A stretch of DNA of 55,347 bases from Ophioceras dolichostomum (Eukaryota; Ascomycota; Sordariomycetes; Magnaporthales; Ophioceraceae): assembly GCA_003049485.1 (NCBI GenBank), contig PYST01000137.1, positions 1 to 55,347 of the forward strand, given 5' to 3'. Below are positions 44,945 through 55,335 of the stretch, piece after piece. A program made the position numbers and the translations under genes. Below the pieces are notes generated by a model that was not told the origin of the DNA, made no database searches, and saw only the letters and a program-made list of their open reading frames with translations. The first letter of the stretch is position 1. The number at the start of each line of letters is the position of its first letter.

Positions 44945-45522
44945 CTAGTCCTCATCCATCTTGTCCTCTGGGTCCTCGAAGTCGTCGTCATCTTCGTCCT
45001 CATCATCGTCGTCGACGGAGAGGTTCTGCTCCTCGGCAGCCTTGGCGAAGTCAATGACCTTGCCCCGAGTGCGGCGGCCGATCACGTTTTCGAGGTCGAT
45101 CTCATCCATACCATCCTCCTCCTCGTCGGCGTCCTCTGTTGCAAGATGTGTTAGGAGTCAAGTGATGCACATGAAAGGAAGCCCGTCTGCGAGCGATGGC
45201 ATGCGAATGGTACGAACCAGCTTCGGCGTTCTGCGACGTTGTAGGTTAGTTGTTTTCTGCGACAAGATACGAAGGGCTTTCGCGTTGCTGCACGGATCTA
45301 GAGGTAAAACAGCAGGGAGCCGGACGATGGAGAACTTACATCGTCAGCCTCGTCCTCCTCGTCCTCGTCGTCATCCTCGTCCATAGTGGTGTCATGGGCA
45401 GCAGCCTTCTCAGATGCAACGGCCTTGCCCTTCCCCTTGGAGTCGGCGGCGACCTCGTCGATCTTGGTGGCGGCCTGGGCGGCGACCGCACCGTTCTCGG
45501 TAACACCGTTCTCGCTGGCCAT
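44945..45522 (-). CDS. chz1: Histone H2A.Z-H2B chaperone Chz1
   Basis: Three exons (45340-45522, 45218-45230, 44945-45135) give 128 aa. The short CHZ motif ENVIGRRTRGKVIDF (about 85-100), set between strongly acidic stretches, is diagnostic. Chz1 binds H2A.Z-H2B dimers and hands them to SWR1 for nucleosome exchange. The acidic start, basic GKGKA stretch and Asp/Glu-rich tail fit an intrinsically disordered nuclear chaperone. The middle exon is only 13 nt (AACGCCGAAGCTG), flanked by a GCAG acceptor and a GTTCGT donor. Skipping it would shift the frame before the CHZ motif. Confidence 0.93.
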
Positions 45523-45820
45523 TGCGAATAATCGAAGGGTGCAACGACAACAAATGGAGGTTGATAGAACACCCAGTAAGGTGGCTTAGTCCGGTGAAGG
45601 GTACTGAGATCGATTGGGCAATTGGAAAGGGGGCTGGGCCGGTTTGGTGAGAGGAACCAAGGCAGGAGAGGTGAGAAGTGGGCGCTGAGGGTCAATAACA
45701 AGAAGCTCTGGTCAGGGCGGCGACAGTTTTCCAGGCAACCCTGTGGCAGCTGTCGCGTTTTTGTATTTTCCGGCCGGCGCAAGGAGCTGTTTGTGGGTCA
45801 GGAAGGGAGGGGAGGTGGGC

Positions 45821-45844
45821 ACTAGTCCATTTTAGGACTAGTCC
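45821..45844. repeat. ACTAGTCC inverted repeat
   Basis: ACTAGTCC (45821-45828) and GGACTAGT (45835-45842) form a perfect 8-bp inverted repeat with a 6-nt ATTTTA loop. The right arm is itself part of the 10-bp palindrome GGACTAGTCC. It lies about 0.3 kb upstream of chz1 and could bind a dimeric factor. Confidence 0.6.
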
Positions 45845-45866
45845 AAAAAACCAACGAGCTGTGGTA

Positions 45867-45880
45867 ATATCACGTGATAT
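45867..45880. promoter_or_regulatory. 14-bp palindrome with CACGTG core
   Basis: ATATCACGTGATAT is a perfect palindrome around TCACGTGA, the kind of site bound by fungal Cbf1- or Pho4/NUC-1-type bHLH factors. It lies about 350 bp upstream of the chz1 start codon. Binding is not shown by sequence alone. Confidence 0.45.
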
Positions 45881-46239
45881 CAGACAGCTCAGCTGAAGCG
45901 ACTTTGAAGCAGACTCGTGAACCTGGCCAACGCAGTCGCTGGGGTAAGGGAAAGTCAAGACCAGAAGCAGTGAGCAGCGGCGAGCAGAGGCCACTACGAA
46001 CAAGTCGTCGTTATCGAATGAGTCCCAACAACTTCCGCCCAAGAGTGTGGAACCTTTGAAACAATACAAGAGACAGAGGCTCAGCGTGGGGGGGTTGGGA
46101 ACTCAGGGGCATATGAAATAGTGACAATGTAGCAGGCACCAAGAGTGGTTGGTAGATAGGGACGGAATCATTGGAGAAACAAAGAAAGAGACAATTATGT
46201 GAGGTCGAGTAGAAGAAACCGACCCAATCTCTAGATCTT

Positions 46240-46995
46240 CTATTTCGCTTCCGGGCCGCCGCCCGAAATAGCTAGGAACAACGCAATGCCTATCAACCAC
46301 CAGTATCTGCAGGAGAAGAGAGCGGTTAGTAACCAGAATCGCGACAGAACAGCTGCGGCAGCGAGAAAAGCAGCAGCAGCAGCGACTCGCAGGAGAAGGA
46401 AGTGGCAGCGGCCGGGGGACGGGGCGGGAATAATGTACTTCTGCAAGAATGTCTTCTCCTCCGGCGGCTGCATCTGCCTGCCGTCCGCATTCAGCACCAC
46501 CGGCTTGTTGAGCGCGGGCTGCTTCCCTGGCTCGGCGACGACGACGATCACCTGCGGCCCAAAGTCCCGGGTGACCCCCGCGTCGACGGCCACACCGCGG
46601 CACGACACGCCCAGGGGTTTTCCGCCCGACGAGCCGCCGCCGACGGACAACACGAAATGGGGCGAGTATCCCTTGCTAAAGTTCTCAACCGACGCCACCG
46701 AGGTCGACGACGACCACTCGCCGGTCTTGGAGTCGAAGACGCCGATGCGCACGAGCTGCGCGTCGTCGGGGAGCTCGGGCGCTTCGAACGACGTGACCTC
46801 GGCGGCGGCGCTGCTGCTGCTTTCTGAGCCGTCAGAGGCGGCGAGGTCGTATGTGATCTCCGCGAGAGGCGCTGGCGGCCCTTTTGAGGATGCGCTGATG
46901 ATTGGTTGGATGTAGACGGCAGCCGTTTGCAGATCCGCGCAGACAAGCGACGACGTCGCCAGGAGCGTCAGTAAGAGCTGATGTACTTGCCGCAT
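46240..46995 (-). CDS. emc10: ER membrane protein complex subunit 10 (Emc10)
   Basis: Two exons (46439-46995, 46240-46306) give 207 aa; yeast Emc10 has about 205. A cleavable signal peptide (about 1-20, ending LVCADL) leads into a luminal beta-rich domain. Its sequence includes YIQPI, RIGVFDSKTGEWSSSTSV, FVLSVGG and the PQVIVVVAEPGKQPALNKP block. A C-terminal membrane anchor follows (YWWLIGIALFLAIS, about 187-200). The conserved TFLQKYWW junction is restored only by splicing AA|A. EMC inserts tail-anchored and multipass proteins into the ER membrane, and Emc10 is a peripheral luminal subunit. The short terminal exon encodes only the anchor. Confidence 0.88.
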   Translation of the reverse strand: MRQVHQLLLTLLATSSLVCADLQTAAVYIQPIISASSKGPPAPLAEITYDLAASDGSESSSSAAAEVTSFEAPELPDDAQLVRIGVFDSKTGEWSSSTSVASVENFSKGYSPHFVLSVGGGSSGGKPLGVSCRGVAVDAGVTRDFGPQVIVVVAEPGKQPALNKPVVLNADGRQMQPPEEKTFLQKYIIPAPSPGRCHFLLLRVAAAAAFLAAAAVLSRFWLLTALFSCRYWWLIGIALFLAISGGGPEAK

Positions 46996-47751
46996 CCTCG
47001 AACTAGGTGTGGGGGACGAAAAGGTAGGAAAATTTGCGACCCCTTGAGCCCGGTCGGTCCGGGACGGCGGCGAGCGGTTAAGGAGCAGTTTGATGCTTGA
47101 TATGCAACGTGTGTTGTTGACTTGAAGCCGCTGATGGTTCGGTTGGGCATTTGGCTAATGGGCCAATTGCACTGTGCAGCTTTGGTGGAGCTAACTTCAG
47201 TTGAAATTCATTGCCCCACCACTGCACTCAGGCACAGACGGCGCATTGATCGACAACCCAAGCTCCAAGGTGCCCAGTTGCCAGCACTGATGAGAGCATG
47301 GTCACAGGTCACGAGCGGAAAGTCAGATATTCTACGGCAAATACAACAAACTGCTCTACCATTATCATGAACAGCGTCAAAGACCCATGCAGATAATCTG
47401 CTTGGTATCCTTTTGGTGAAATAAACCCCCACTCATCAGGCTCTCTACTCGGGCTGCTGTATTCTATCTGCCTTGCCTAGTGTCCTGCCCTATAGATAAA
47501 CAACAAGTGTGATATGCCCCAGGTAGGGGAACCGAGACGGAAGAGTCCCTCGGTTCTATCATGTAATGTCTCGTAAAATGTCGTCCCCTGTATGTTCGCC
47601 AGTTTGAATGTCCTCTGTACGAGGGTCAGCCTATGCCCCATAGCGCCCACTTCCATCCTGCAGAGCCAGAAGTTGTCCGCCGGAAGAAGGAAAATCTCGT
47701 CAGATCGCCTCTATCAGCCTTCCTGACCGTATTCCCCATGTTCCAATAATA
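46996..47751. other. Intergenic region, emc10 promoter and preg 3' side
   Basis: 756 bp contain no supportable gene. They are AT-richer than the genes on either side. Confidence 0.5.
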
Positions 47752-49197
47752 TTATTTGTCATCCTCGGAGTCCCCCATCTCCTCATCGTCCTCGTCGTAG
47801 AGCTCGTCGTCTTCATCCAGCTCGTCATCCTCGACTTCCTCTCCGTCGTCTCCAGGGTCGTCTGACTCTTCCTCAAGGGCGTAGCCCGGGCAGCGTTCGA
47901 CTAGCGGCCCGTAGTAGGCCTCGAGCACGTCCGCGTCGGGGACGATCCTCCAGTCCACCCTGTACAGGAACTCTAACTCCAAGAGCTTCAGCTCCTGAAC
48001 GCGGACGCCTCCAACCCTTGCATACGTGGTGTTGTTCCAGAACAGGTCGGACAGGCCCTTCGAAGCGACAGTGGCGGCGGTAATGAGGAAGCGGTGCACG
48101 GTCAATGTGTTGATCGTAAAGTCTGGGTACATAGCGCAGAGCCGGTCGATGTAGTAGACCATTGACAGTAGTAATGGTGGCGAGAGGGTGGCATGCTTGG
48201 CCAACCTATGGAGATACTCCAAGACAGATATGCCAGGGGCAGTCCTGTCTCACAACGCCGTTGGTTAGCTTGACGCAGATCGGAGCGACGGATATATGGG
48301 AGTGTGGTTTCCCACTGAAACAGATATAGCGTACCGGGAGTGAAATCGTGTGAGGTGGCCGGACTTAAGGGCCAGCGCGTCGTTGGTCTCGATAAGCTCG
48401 CCGAGCATGTGCGCGATAAGCACCACCATGTCTTCCACGGGACATCGCTCATATTTCAGCGGCAGGACTTTCGGCGGCCCCTTATCGGACCGGGCGCGCT
48501 TGGGCTGTAGGGTAGGGCTCTGGACGGTGGAGGGTGGTCCACTCCCACTTCCACTCGCCGAAGCGCCGGCGGCTTGCGAGTTTCGCCGTTTCACAGACGA
48601 TGTCGCCTTTGCGGATTTCGGGACGTGTGGTGCGGCGGACGAGGAGGCGGCGGAGGGAACAGCGGCAGTCGCTGCTGACGTAGACGGCGCTGCTGACTGT
48701 CGAGCACGGGCATCCTCAGTGGCCGGTCCTGAGGCCGGCGTGGCGCCCTGCTCGATGCCAGGCGTCATCGGTTTCGGCCCCGGCGTTGGGGGCAATGGAG
48801 GAGGGGTCCTCTGCAAAGACTGTTTCGCATGCAAAGTCGCCATGTAGTTTATCGGCTCCATAGGCGAATACTGCGTGGCGGCGTCGACTGCAACATAGCG
48901 CTTCCGCCGTGGTCGCTGCAGGGGCAAGTCGGGTGAAGATGAAGACTTTGGTGGGGGTGAGCCAGGTGCAGATGCTACTGCTATTGGGCCGGGCCCGGAC
49001 ACGGCGGCTGCGGCAGCGGTGGCGGCGGCGGCCGTGACAGACGACGGCGAGTTGGCGGACTGGCGCCGCGACGCAGCGGCCGAAAGCCGGGATGGCGAAG
49101 ATACGTGTGGGGAAGTCGAGGCGGGCGCATAGTGGAAGGTGTGGACGCTGGGTGAAGCATTGGACGACCGTGGGTGGGCTGGAGACCGAGTCAACAT
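47752..49197 (-). CDS. preg: PREG / Pho80-type cyclin of phosphate signalling
   Basis: Two exons (48335-49197, 47752-48244) give 451 aa. About 230 residues of disordered Ser/Pro/Ala-rich sequence come first. The Pho80/PREG cyclin domain follows (about 240-405): YERCPVEDMVVLIAHMLGEL, then across the intron RFHSRTAPGISVLEYLHRLA, LLLSMVYYIDRLCAMYP, FTINTLTVHRFLITAATVAS and VQELKLLELEFLYRVDWRI. About 40 mostly acidic residues end the protein. By homology it pairs with the CDK PGOV (Pho85), keeps NUC-1 inactive when phosphate is plentiful and is inhibited by NUC-2, encoded 23 kb away in this window. The open frame extends 12 nt further but without ATG, so the ATG at 49197 is used. Long Ala and Ser runs in the N-terminal part are unusual in length. 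Confidence 0.94.
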
Positions 49198-51544
49198 GAT
49201 CTCCACCAAGCCATCCCATTCCAGGCCTTGTCACGGCTGCTGTTATCGTTTTATTGTCGAGATAGGCCCTTGGGAATTGCGTTGGGTGCAGGCAAGTAAC
49301 GACGGGCGCGAATATGTCTGGGCGGCGATGGTCCCTGCTCACTCACAATGCTTGGTCGCCTAGCTGGGAAGGGTCAACTTGCTCGTTGACTGGCTGGTTC
49401 GTTGACGACCAGGCAGGTGGTAGTCGAAACCGACTGGTTCCGACCGGCTGTTGACTGACTGATACTGACTGGCTGCAGCAGTAAGGGAGTGGTAGAGGGG
49501 AAAAATTGGCAAACTGCCAAACTCATTCACCGACTACCGTAGCTCACTGTGCGGTGTCTGTTTCTGTCCAATGTTCCCCCACCGAATGCGCTGTCGTAGA
49601 ATTTCCTCAAGCTAATCAACGACCACGCTGATATCGAAGCTCGCTCGTTGGGCCGCGGGACGCACGAATGGAGCGCAGGAGTGAGAGATCCACTGCCACT
49701 GCCCAATTCGTGCTGCGTGCTGTGGGCTGCGCTGCTTTTCTTTTCTTCTGGAGTTGAAAGTCGTTCGCTCGCCCTCGTCTGTCTCTCTCTCTCACTCTTT
49801 GAACAAGGTCCGATCTCGAAATGTCTTGACTCGAACCAAACTTAAATAGGACATCAACACCTCCTGAGAGGACACCAAAAACCAATGCGACAAGCTAATT
49901 CGCTGGCAAACGGGTAGGGTATGGAATTGCAAGATGATTACAAAAGTATGCGACGTGATAATTGAGCCGGCAAAGATATTGATCGCGTCCGACGAGGAAG
50001 AAGAGGGATAGTACGGAATATTATGGAAGGGATTCGCTATGCCGGTCGTTTTGTCAATTTTTGCCGATCACGGCGGGTGGGCGACTATTTTGTACGTAAA
50101 CCCGAGCATTAGCACCCTGACTGCCTGGATCCAACCCAACCAGCGCCAGCAGCCTGGAGAGGAAAACCAGGCCACCCGTTTCCTGACCGAGCCGACGGAA
50201 TCAACCGCCACAGCTGGGATGTGAGATGTGTTTTGATGTGCTTAGACCATAAAAACGAGCACACGACATGACGTGATCCACATCCTAACCATTCTTCCCC
50301 CTTTCTTCACGCTCACTCATAACACTCCCAACAAGGGATGCGCCACCTCAACGCCTGCATCCGCCTGGTTGGTCATCAGGAGGAGAGAAGAGTTTGCATG
50401 GCAAGTCGCAACAGCCACTCACCTCTGCCATACTATACCCGTTCTGCACCCACGAGCCCGGATGCACCTACGGGGTGATGATCCAATCATATGTACACGT
50501 GACGCAATTCGCATGTGCTGAAGCGTGGTAGATGTCCGTTTCGTCGGGAGATCATGGAGAGGGAGAATAACTGCCAGTGTGCTGGGACGTCTTCCAAACG
50601 GGGCGGCATACAGGGGCTAATACGGAAAACTGGACACCATTTTTCCGCATGTGTAGACCGAAGCGACCGAAGCAGCCTTGAACCTGGGAGATATCAATAA
50701 CCAGGGGGTAGCAGCTCCTGAGCTCTGCACTCCCCCAGCTAGAACATTCATCCTCATAAACTCGAAATCCCTAGGCCTTTCCATTGTTACTGACCTGGGT
50801 TGTTCAAGAAAAGTCGCGGCGACATTGAAAAGCCTAGGAGAGACAGAAGCAGAGCCGGAAAATCAATTGAATTCGTTCAACGCTGCGAATTTTGTACAGT
50901 GCTCAGGCAGTTGGGCACGGTTGGAAAAAGCCATTGCGGCTGATTGGCACGGGCCGCCAGAATGGTGCCAAGGCCTGTCCGTCTGTCAACCTCAACTGGT
51001 GTGGGGAACATGGACCTCATCGACGACACAAAGCCTGGGCCTTGTCAATTTCGAGATGTCATCAGCCTTGGGGGACACTTCGGTCCAACTTTACTTTCCT
51101 GCCTCATCAACCAAATAAACCACGTCTACCACGAATCCGTACTGCTGAGCGAAGCTTCGTGCATTCTTCTCTAACACTGCATTGGCCTGAGCGGTACCAC
51201 TCCGCGATAGAGCATCCTCAGTTTTTGCTATTCGCTGTTAGGTTTTGACTTCTTACAGCCTTCGTCTCGGACGTGATTCGCCGCTTGTTGGTTTTTCCAC
51301 AACTGTATATAACCTCTAACCCAACTGCCGATAACCTACTCCCACGCATCTCTAACGGGCCCAACGACTGCGCACGTCGCTTTTTGCTCTCTTCGCCGTA
51401 TCTACGAGCTTCCCATGCTCTGAAGGATTAACGTCCGTCACTGCGCACACCTGGAGGGTTACACGCATTCTCCGGCCGGCGCTTGCTTGATTCTTGGTCC
51501 GATATTCGGTCCGTCCCAGCGTGCCTCTCCGACGGCTCCTCCCC
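49198..51544. other. Long divergent region, preg / gid5
   Basis: 2.35 kb lie between two divergent start codons. The preg side contains several imperfect GACTGGCTG / GACTGACTG units (49385-49475) and polypyrimidine tracts; the gid5 side has TATATAA at 51306. A CACGTG lies at 50496-50501. A 146-codon open frame at 50678-51118 begins with TTG and resembles nothing I know. I cannot support a gene here. Confidence 0.5.
51306..51312 (+). promoter_or_regulatory. Possible TATA box for gid5
   Basis: TATATAA lies 233 bp upstream of the gid5 ATG, at a plausible distance for a fungal promoter with a leader of about 180-200 nt. There is no other evidence. Confidence 0.3.
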
Positions 51545-54500
51545 ATGGCGCGCGTCCAAACCCCGCCGATTCTGACGCAGATTCGGGCAGCGAGATCGTA
51601 CGCGGAACAGATTGTCGCCATTCGGGCATTGAAAAACGAAATCGTTGGCCATGTTCAGAGACAGCAGAGATGTGTGGAGTCAGGAGCGCTGGAGACCCTC
51701 GTCCAGGTCCTGGAACGAAGAAGGTCTCCCGCAAAGCCCAACGGCAAAGAACCCACGCGCCACCAAACCACGCTGAAGCCGCTCTCTGAAGACGAGTCAG
51801 TCCGGCTACAGGTGATACAGCTCCTGGCCAGCTTCGCAAATGGTGAGAAGGGCGCCCCCCGCTTGCCGGGCATGTGCCGGGCGTGTCTCAAGACTACTCA
51901 ACATGATTAACGAAGCTAACCGCACCGCGCTTTGTGACGACGCAGGGGGCCCCCCATTTCTCTCGCCGCTGCACTCAGCCCGGGCCGTCCCCGCGCTTCT
52001 CGCCAACCTCTGCCCGATCGACAACCATCCTCGAATCGTGCTTGCGACGCTGCGGGCGCTGATGGCGTTCACCGAGACAGCAACATTTGCACTGCCGCCC
52101 TGCCCTGTCGAGCCGGCGCTTATTGCGGACGAGGTGTTTGTGCCCGCGCACCTCGACTCGCTCTGCCGCGTCCTGGTTGAGCCAGCCTTGTTCCCCACGG
52201 TGTCAACAGACTTGGTCAACGCCGTGGCGAGACTGATCGGTTGTCTTTGCCGTGAGGAGCGCCATCAGCTCGCCCTGGCGAACGTTGGAATCCTGGACGC
52301 CCTGGCCACAAAGCTCGCCGGCTTTGTTGTCTCCCGTGGCCAGGTTGTCCCCGGTGCGGATTTTGTCGCCCAGAATGAGGGCATCTCGGAGTTCATGCCC
52401 CAGCCTGCGCCCATTGGGACGAGCCTGCTGGCAGTCCTCGATGCCATATCTGCCATAATCGGAGACTCGCGCCTGCGCGCTTGTATTCTGCTCTACTCGC
52501 CCTCGATCCTCGCCGTCTTCCCAAGCATCGCGTTCGCGCCTCCGGCCAAGGATCTCAGGGCCGCCTGGGACGCGATGGAGGCCGTGGGCCTGGGCAGCAC
52601 GCGGCCGCAGAATTTGGGCGCAATGGACTATCTGCTTCCGATTGTTCCCGGTCAGCCCAAATCGTCTCCGCCTCAGATCTCCGCGTTCCCACCTATCGGG
52701 ACGGCCCCCCGTGACAATTCAGCTGGCACAAGGAGCAGCAGGCCACAGACAAATCTCTCTGGATGGGACTCCTCTCGATTAGAGCCTTCCACATCGGACC
52801 CCGACAGCGGCGCCGAGGATCCGGAGGTCCCTCTGATCCCGTGGCTCATCTACGTTATGAGGTCATCCCACGGCATGGAGAGCCTGGCCGCCGCGTCTGT
52901 CCTGACTTCACTGTTCAGGCCGGGCTTCGCAGGTCGCTCGAGAGAGGCCGTCATGGGCGCCCTGGTCATCCCCCCTCTCATGGTGTTGCTGGGTGAGAAG
53001 CACCCCGATACAGCCGCTGGAACGGCCGGCTCACAGCAGCTGTTAGCCACGTCTTCGTGGGTAGACCCTGAGACGGCCACCAGATGGGCAATTGTGGAGC
53101 GTGCACTGGCGGTGCTGGCAAGGCTGACCACGGACAATGAGCTGCTGCAAAAGGCCGCTTTCGAGTGCAACGCCGTCAAGACGATCTCCAAGTTCCTGAA
53201 GGACACGTACGAGCCCCTATCTACTCAAGACGCGCCCAAAATTTGGAATCCCCTGCGCATAGAGGAAGAGAGGGGGCGCTTGGAGGCTGTGGCTTCGGGC
53301 TATGGACTTGGCCCAGCAGGTATGCTCCCGCTGCAAAGGCATCGCATCAGAGTCCGCGAGAGCGCGCTTAAGGTCGTTGCCTCGCTCATGTCGTTCAAGG
53401 AGGACTACCGCAAAGCCTTCGTCGAGCAGGACATCGTCCCATTCATCGTCGAGTCGCTTTTAGAGTCACCATCGAAGCCGAGCATCTCGAAGGAACGATC
53501 TTCATCCAACAGGCCTTCGAATTCCAGACCATCGGAAGACGTCGCAGGCAGTGCGGAAGCGGCCTCAGCGTACGGACGCAACTCCAATCCCGTCCTCATC
53601 GCGGCATGCCACGCGATCCGGATGCTGGCTCGTTCCACGTTCATCATCCGCACAACACTCCAGGACGCCGGCATCGCGCAACCACTCTTCCGTCTCACGC
53701 GACATGCCGACGTGCAAGTCCAGATTGCCGCTACAGGAGTAGTCTGCAACCTGGTTATCGACTTCAGCCCCACACGCGAGGTAAGCCGTTGCGCCGCCGC
53801 GGCCACCACATGGTGATCCTTACTTTTGAGATTGGACCTAGCTGACTTGCCAAATCAAGCAATTAATGGATCTTGGAATTCTGAAAGTGCTCTGCGAGCA
53901 CGCCCATTCTATGAACGCAGCATTGAGGCTGAACGCGGTTTGGTCCCTTAAGCACTTCGTCAATGGCCTCTCAACGGATCTCAAGAAAGCTTGCGTCGAG
54001 GAGCTTCAGCCTGGATGGCTCATGCAACTCATTTGCGACGACACCGAGGACGATGCCCTCTTCGCCAGGACCAGGATGGAGAAGCAGAGCTCCACAAACC
54101 CCCCGAACTTCGACGCGGATGAGGACGTGGAGATGGACCAGCTTGAGGAAGACGGCGGCAGTAAGACCGCCTGGCCGTCCTCCTCGATCTACGGTGCTGT
54201 TTCCCCCCGCCTCAGCCACGAACGAAGTCGAACAGGAAGATTGCGGCAGGCGGAGAGCAAGATCGCGGCGCTTCGCGAAGTCGAGCTGAACCCTGTAAGG
54301 AAGGCGCGGAACGACGACCTCGCCATCCAGGAGCAAGCGCTGCACTTCATTCGCAACCTCCTCACAACCTCGAGCTCTGGCGGCAACCCAGAAGCGGAGA
54401 AGGACGGCACTGAGATGGTCGACTACCTGTTCAGCGTTCTAGGGCAGGACCGGCTGTTCGAGATACTGGCCGCCAAGCTACGGGTGAAACACTTGCACAC

Positions 54501-55017
54501 AGCGAATCGACGGTTCTCGGGCGGGGGCATCGGCAGCGGTAGCGGCAACGCCGGCGCTGGTAACGCTGCTATCAACATCAGCAGTGGCAGCGTTCTTGGC
54601 AGCAGCACCAACGCGTCTCGTACGCTCTACCCGCAGCCAAAGATCATCGAACCTGTGGTGTACATCCTGGTGCACGTAGCCGCCAGCGAAGCGCGGCACC
54701 GGCAGCTTGTGATCGCGCAGACCGACCTGCTGAAGGCCCTGGGCACGCACTTCAACAGCCGCGACAAGGAGGTGCGCGTGGCGCTCTGCCACCTCGTCGT
54801 CAACCTCACCTGGCGCGACAACTCCGCCGACACGATGGCCTCGGAGCGTAGGGCAGACGAGCTACGCCGCCTCGGCATGCTGGCCAAGCTGGAATCGCTC
54901 CAGCAGGACGACAGCGAGCTGGACGTGCGGGAGCGCGCCAAAATCGCCATCTACCAGATCAAGCGCGGCGGAAACGGAAGCGGAGGAATAGGAGGATCGA
55001 GTGGAAATCACCATTAG
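51545..55017 (+). CDS. gid5: GID/CTLH ubiquitin-ligase subunit Gid5/Vid28 (ARMC8-like)
   Basis: Three exons (51545-51842, 51946-53780, 53860-55017) give 1096 aa. Helical ARM/HEAT repeats run through most of the protein, for example LRAARSYAEQIVAIRALKNE-type helices at the start and LMDLGILKVLCEHAHSMNAA, LRLNAVWSLKHFVNGL and VRVALCHLVVNLTWRDNS near the end. The final block LGMLAKLESLQQDDSELDVR is characteristic of ARMC8/Vid28. Gid5 is the scaffold that joins the substrate receptor Gid4 to the GID E3 ligase, which marks gluconeogenic enzymes for destruction in yeast. Disordered inserts (Ser/Pro-rich near 320-350, Gly/Ser-rich near 935-965) separate repeats. The second intron uses an AAG acceptor after a GCTGAC branch site. 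The frame continues beyond the TAG at 55015 (see the separate entry). Confidence 0.93.
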
Positions 55018-55329
55018 GATAGGGACCAAGACTCGCACCAGCCGCATCAGCAGCAACAAGGCGACGATGAAGAATACCTCCTACACGGTCATCATCGTAT
55101 TCACAGAGCAACCCCCTTCGAGCATCAGTTTGGACTCATCCGCATGGCCACTGTGGACCCGCTCGTCTTCGAGCTAGGGCCCAGCCGCTCATTTCACGCC
55201 CTACCAGTGGACCCGTTATCCGTCTTCCGCAATCTCGGCGTCGTGCCCAACACTTCTACCGACGACGACGATGGCGATGGCGACAGCGACAGCAACAGCG
55301 AAAGCGCCGGTAGCAGCGCCATCAACTAG
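55018..55329 (+). other. In-frame open extension beyond the gid5 stop
   Basis: After TAG (55015-55017) the same frame stays open for 103 codons, to TAG at 55327-55329. The codons are mostly G/C-ending (about two thirds by hand count), as in real genes here. The translation is Gln/His-rich, then has FELGPSRSFHALPVDPLSVF and an Asp/Ser-rich end. It could be a translated tail by readthrough, a tail lost by a CAG-to-TAG change, or 3' UTR. Confidence 0.4.
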
Positions 55330-55335
55330 GACGTG

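Larger units (their letters stand above)
45523..46239. other. Promoter region of chz1
   Basis: 717 bp lie upstream of chz1 and downstream of emc10. They contain an ACTAGTCC inverted repeat and a CACGTG palindrome, listed separately. No gene is seen. Confidence 0.5.

Noticed and set aside
50678..51118. 146-codon open frame between preg and gid5
   Set aside because: It starts at TTG in the middle of a gene-free region, with no family resemblance.
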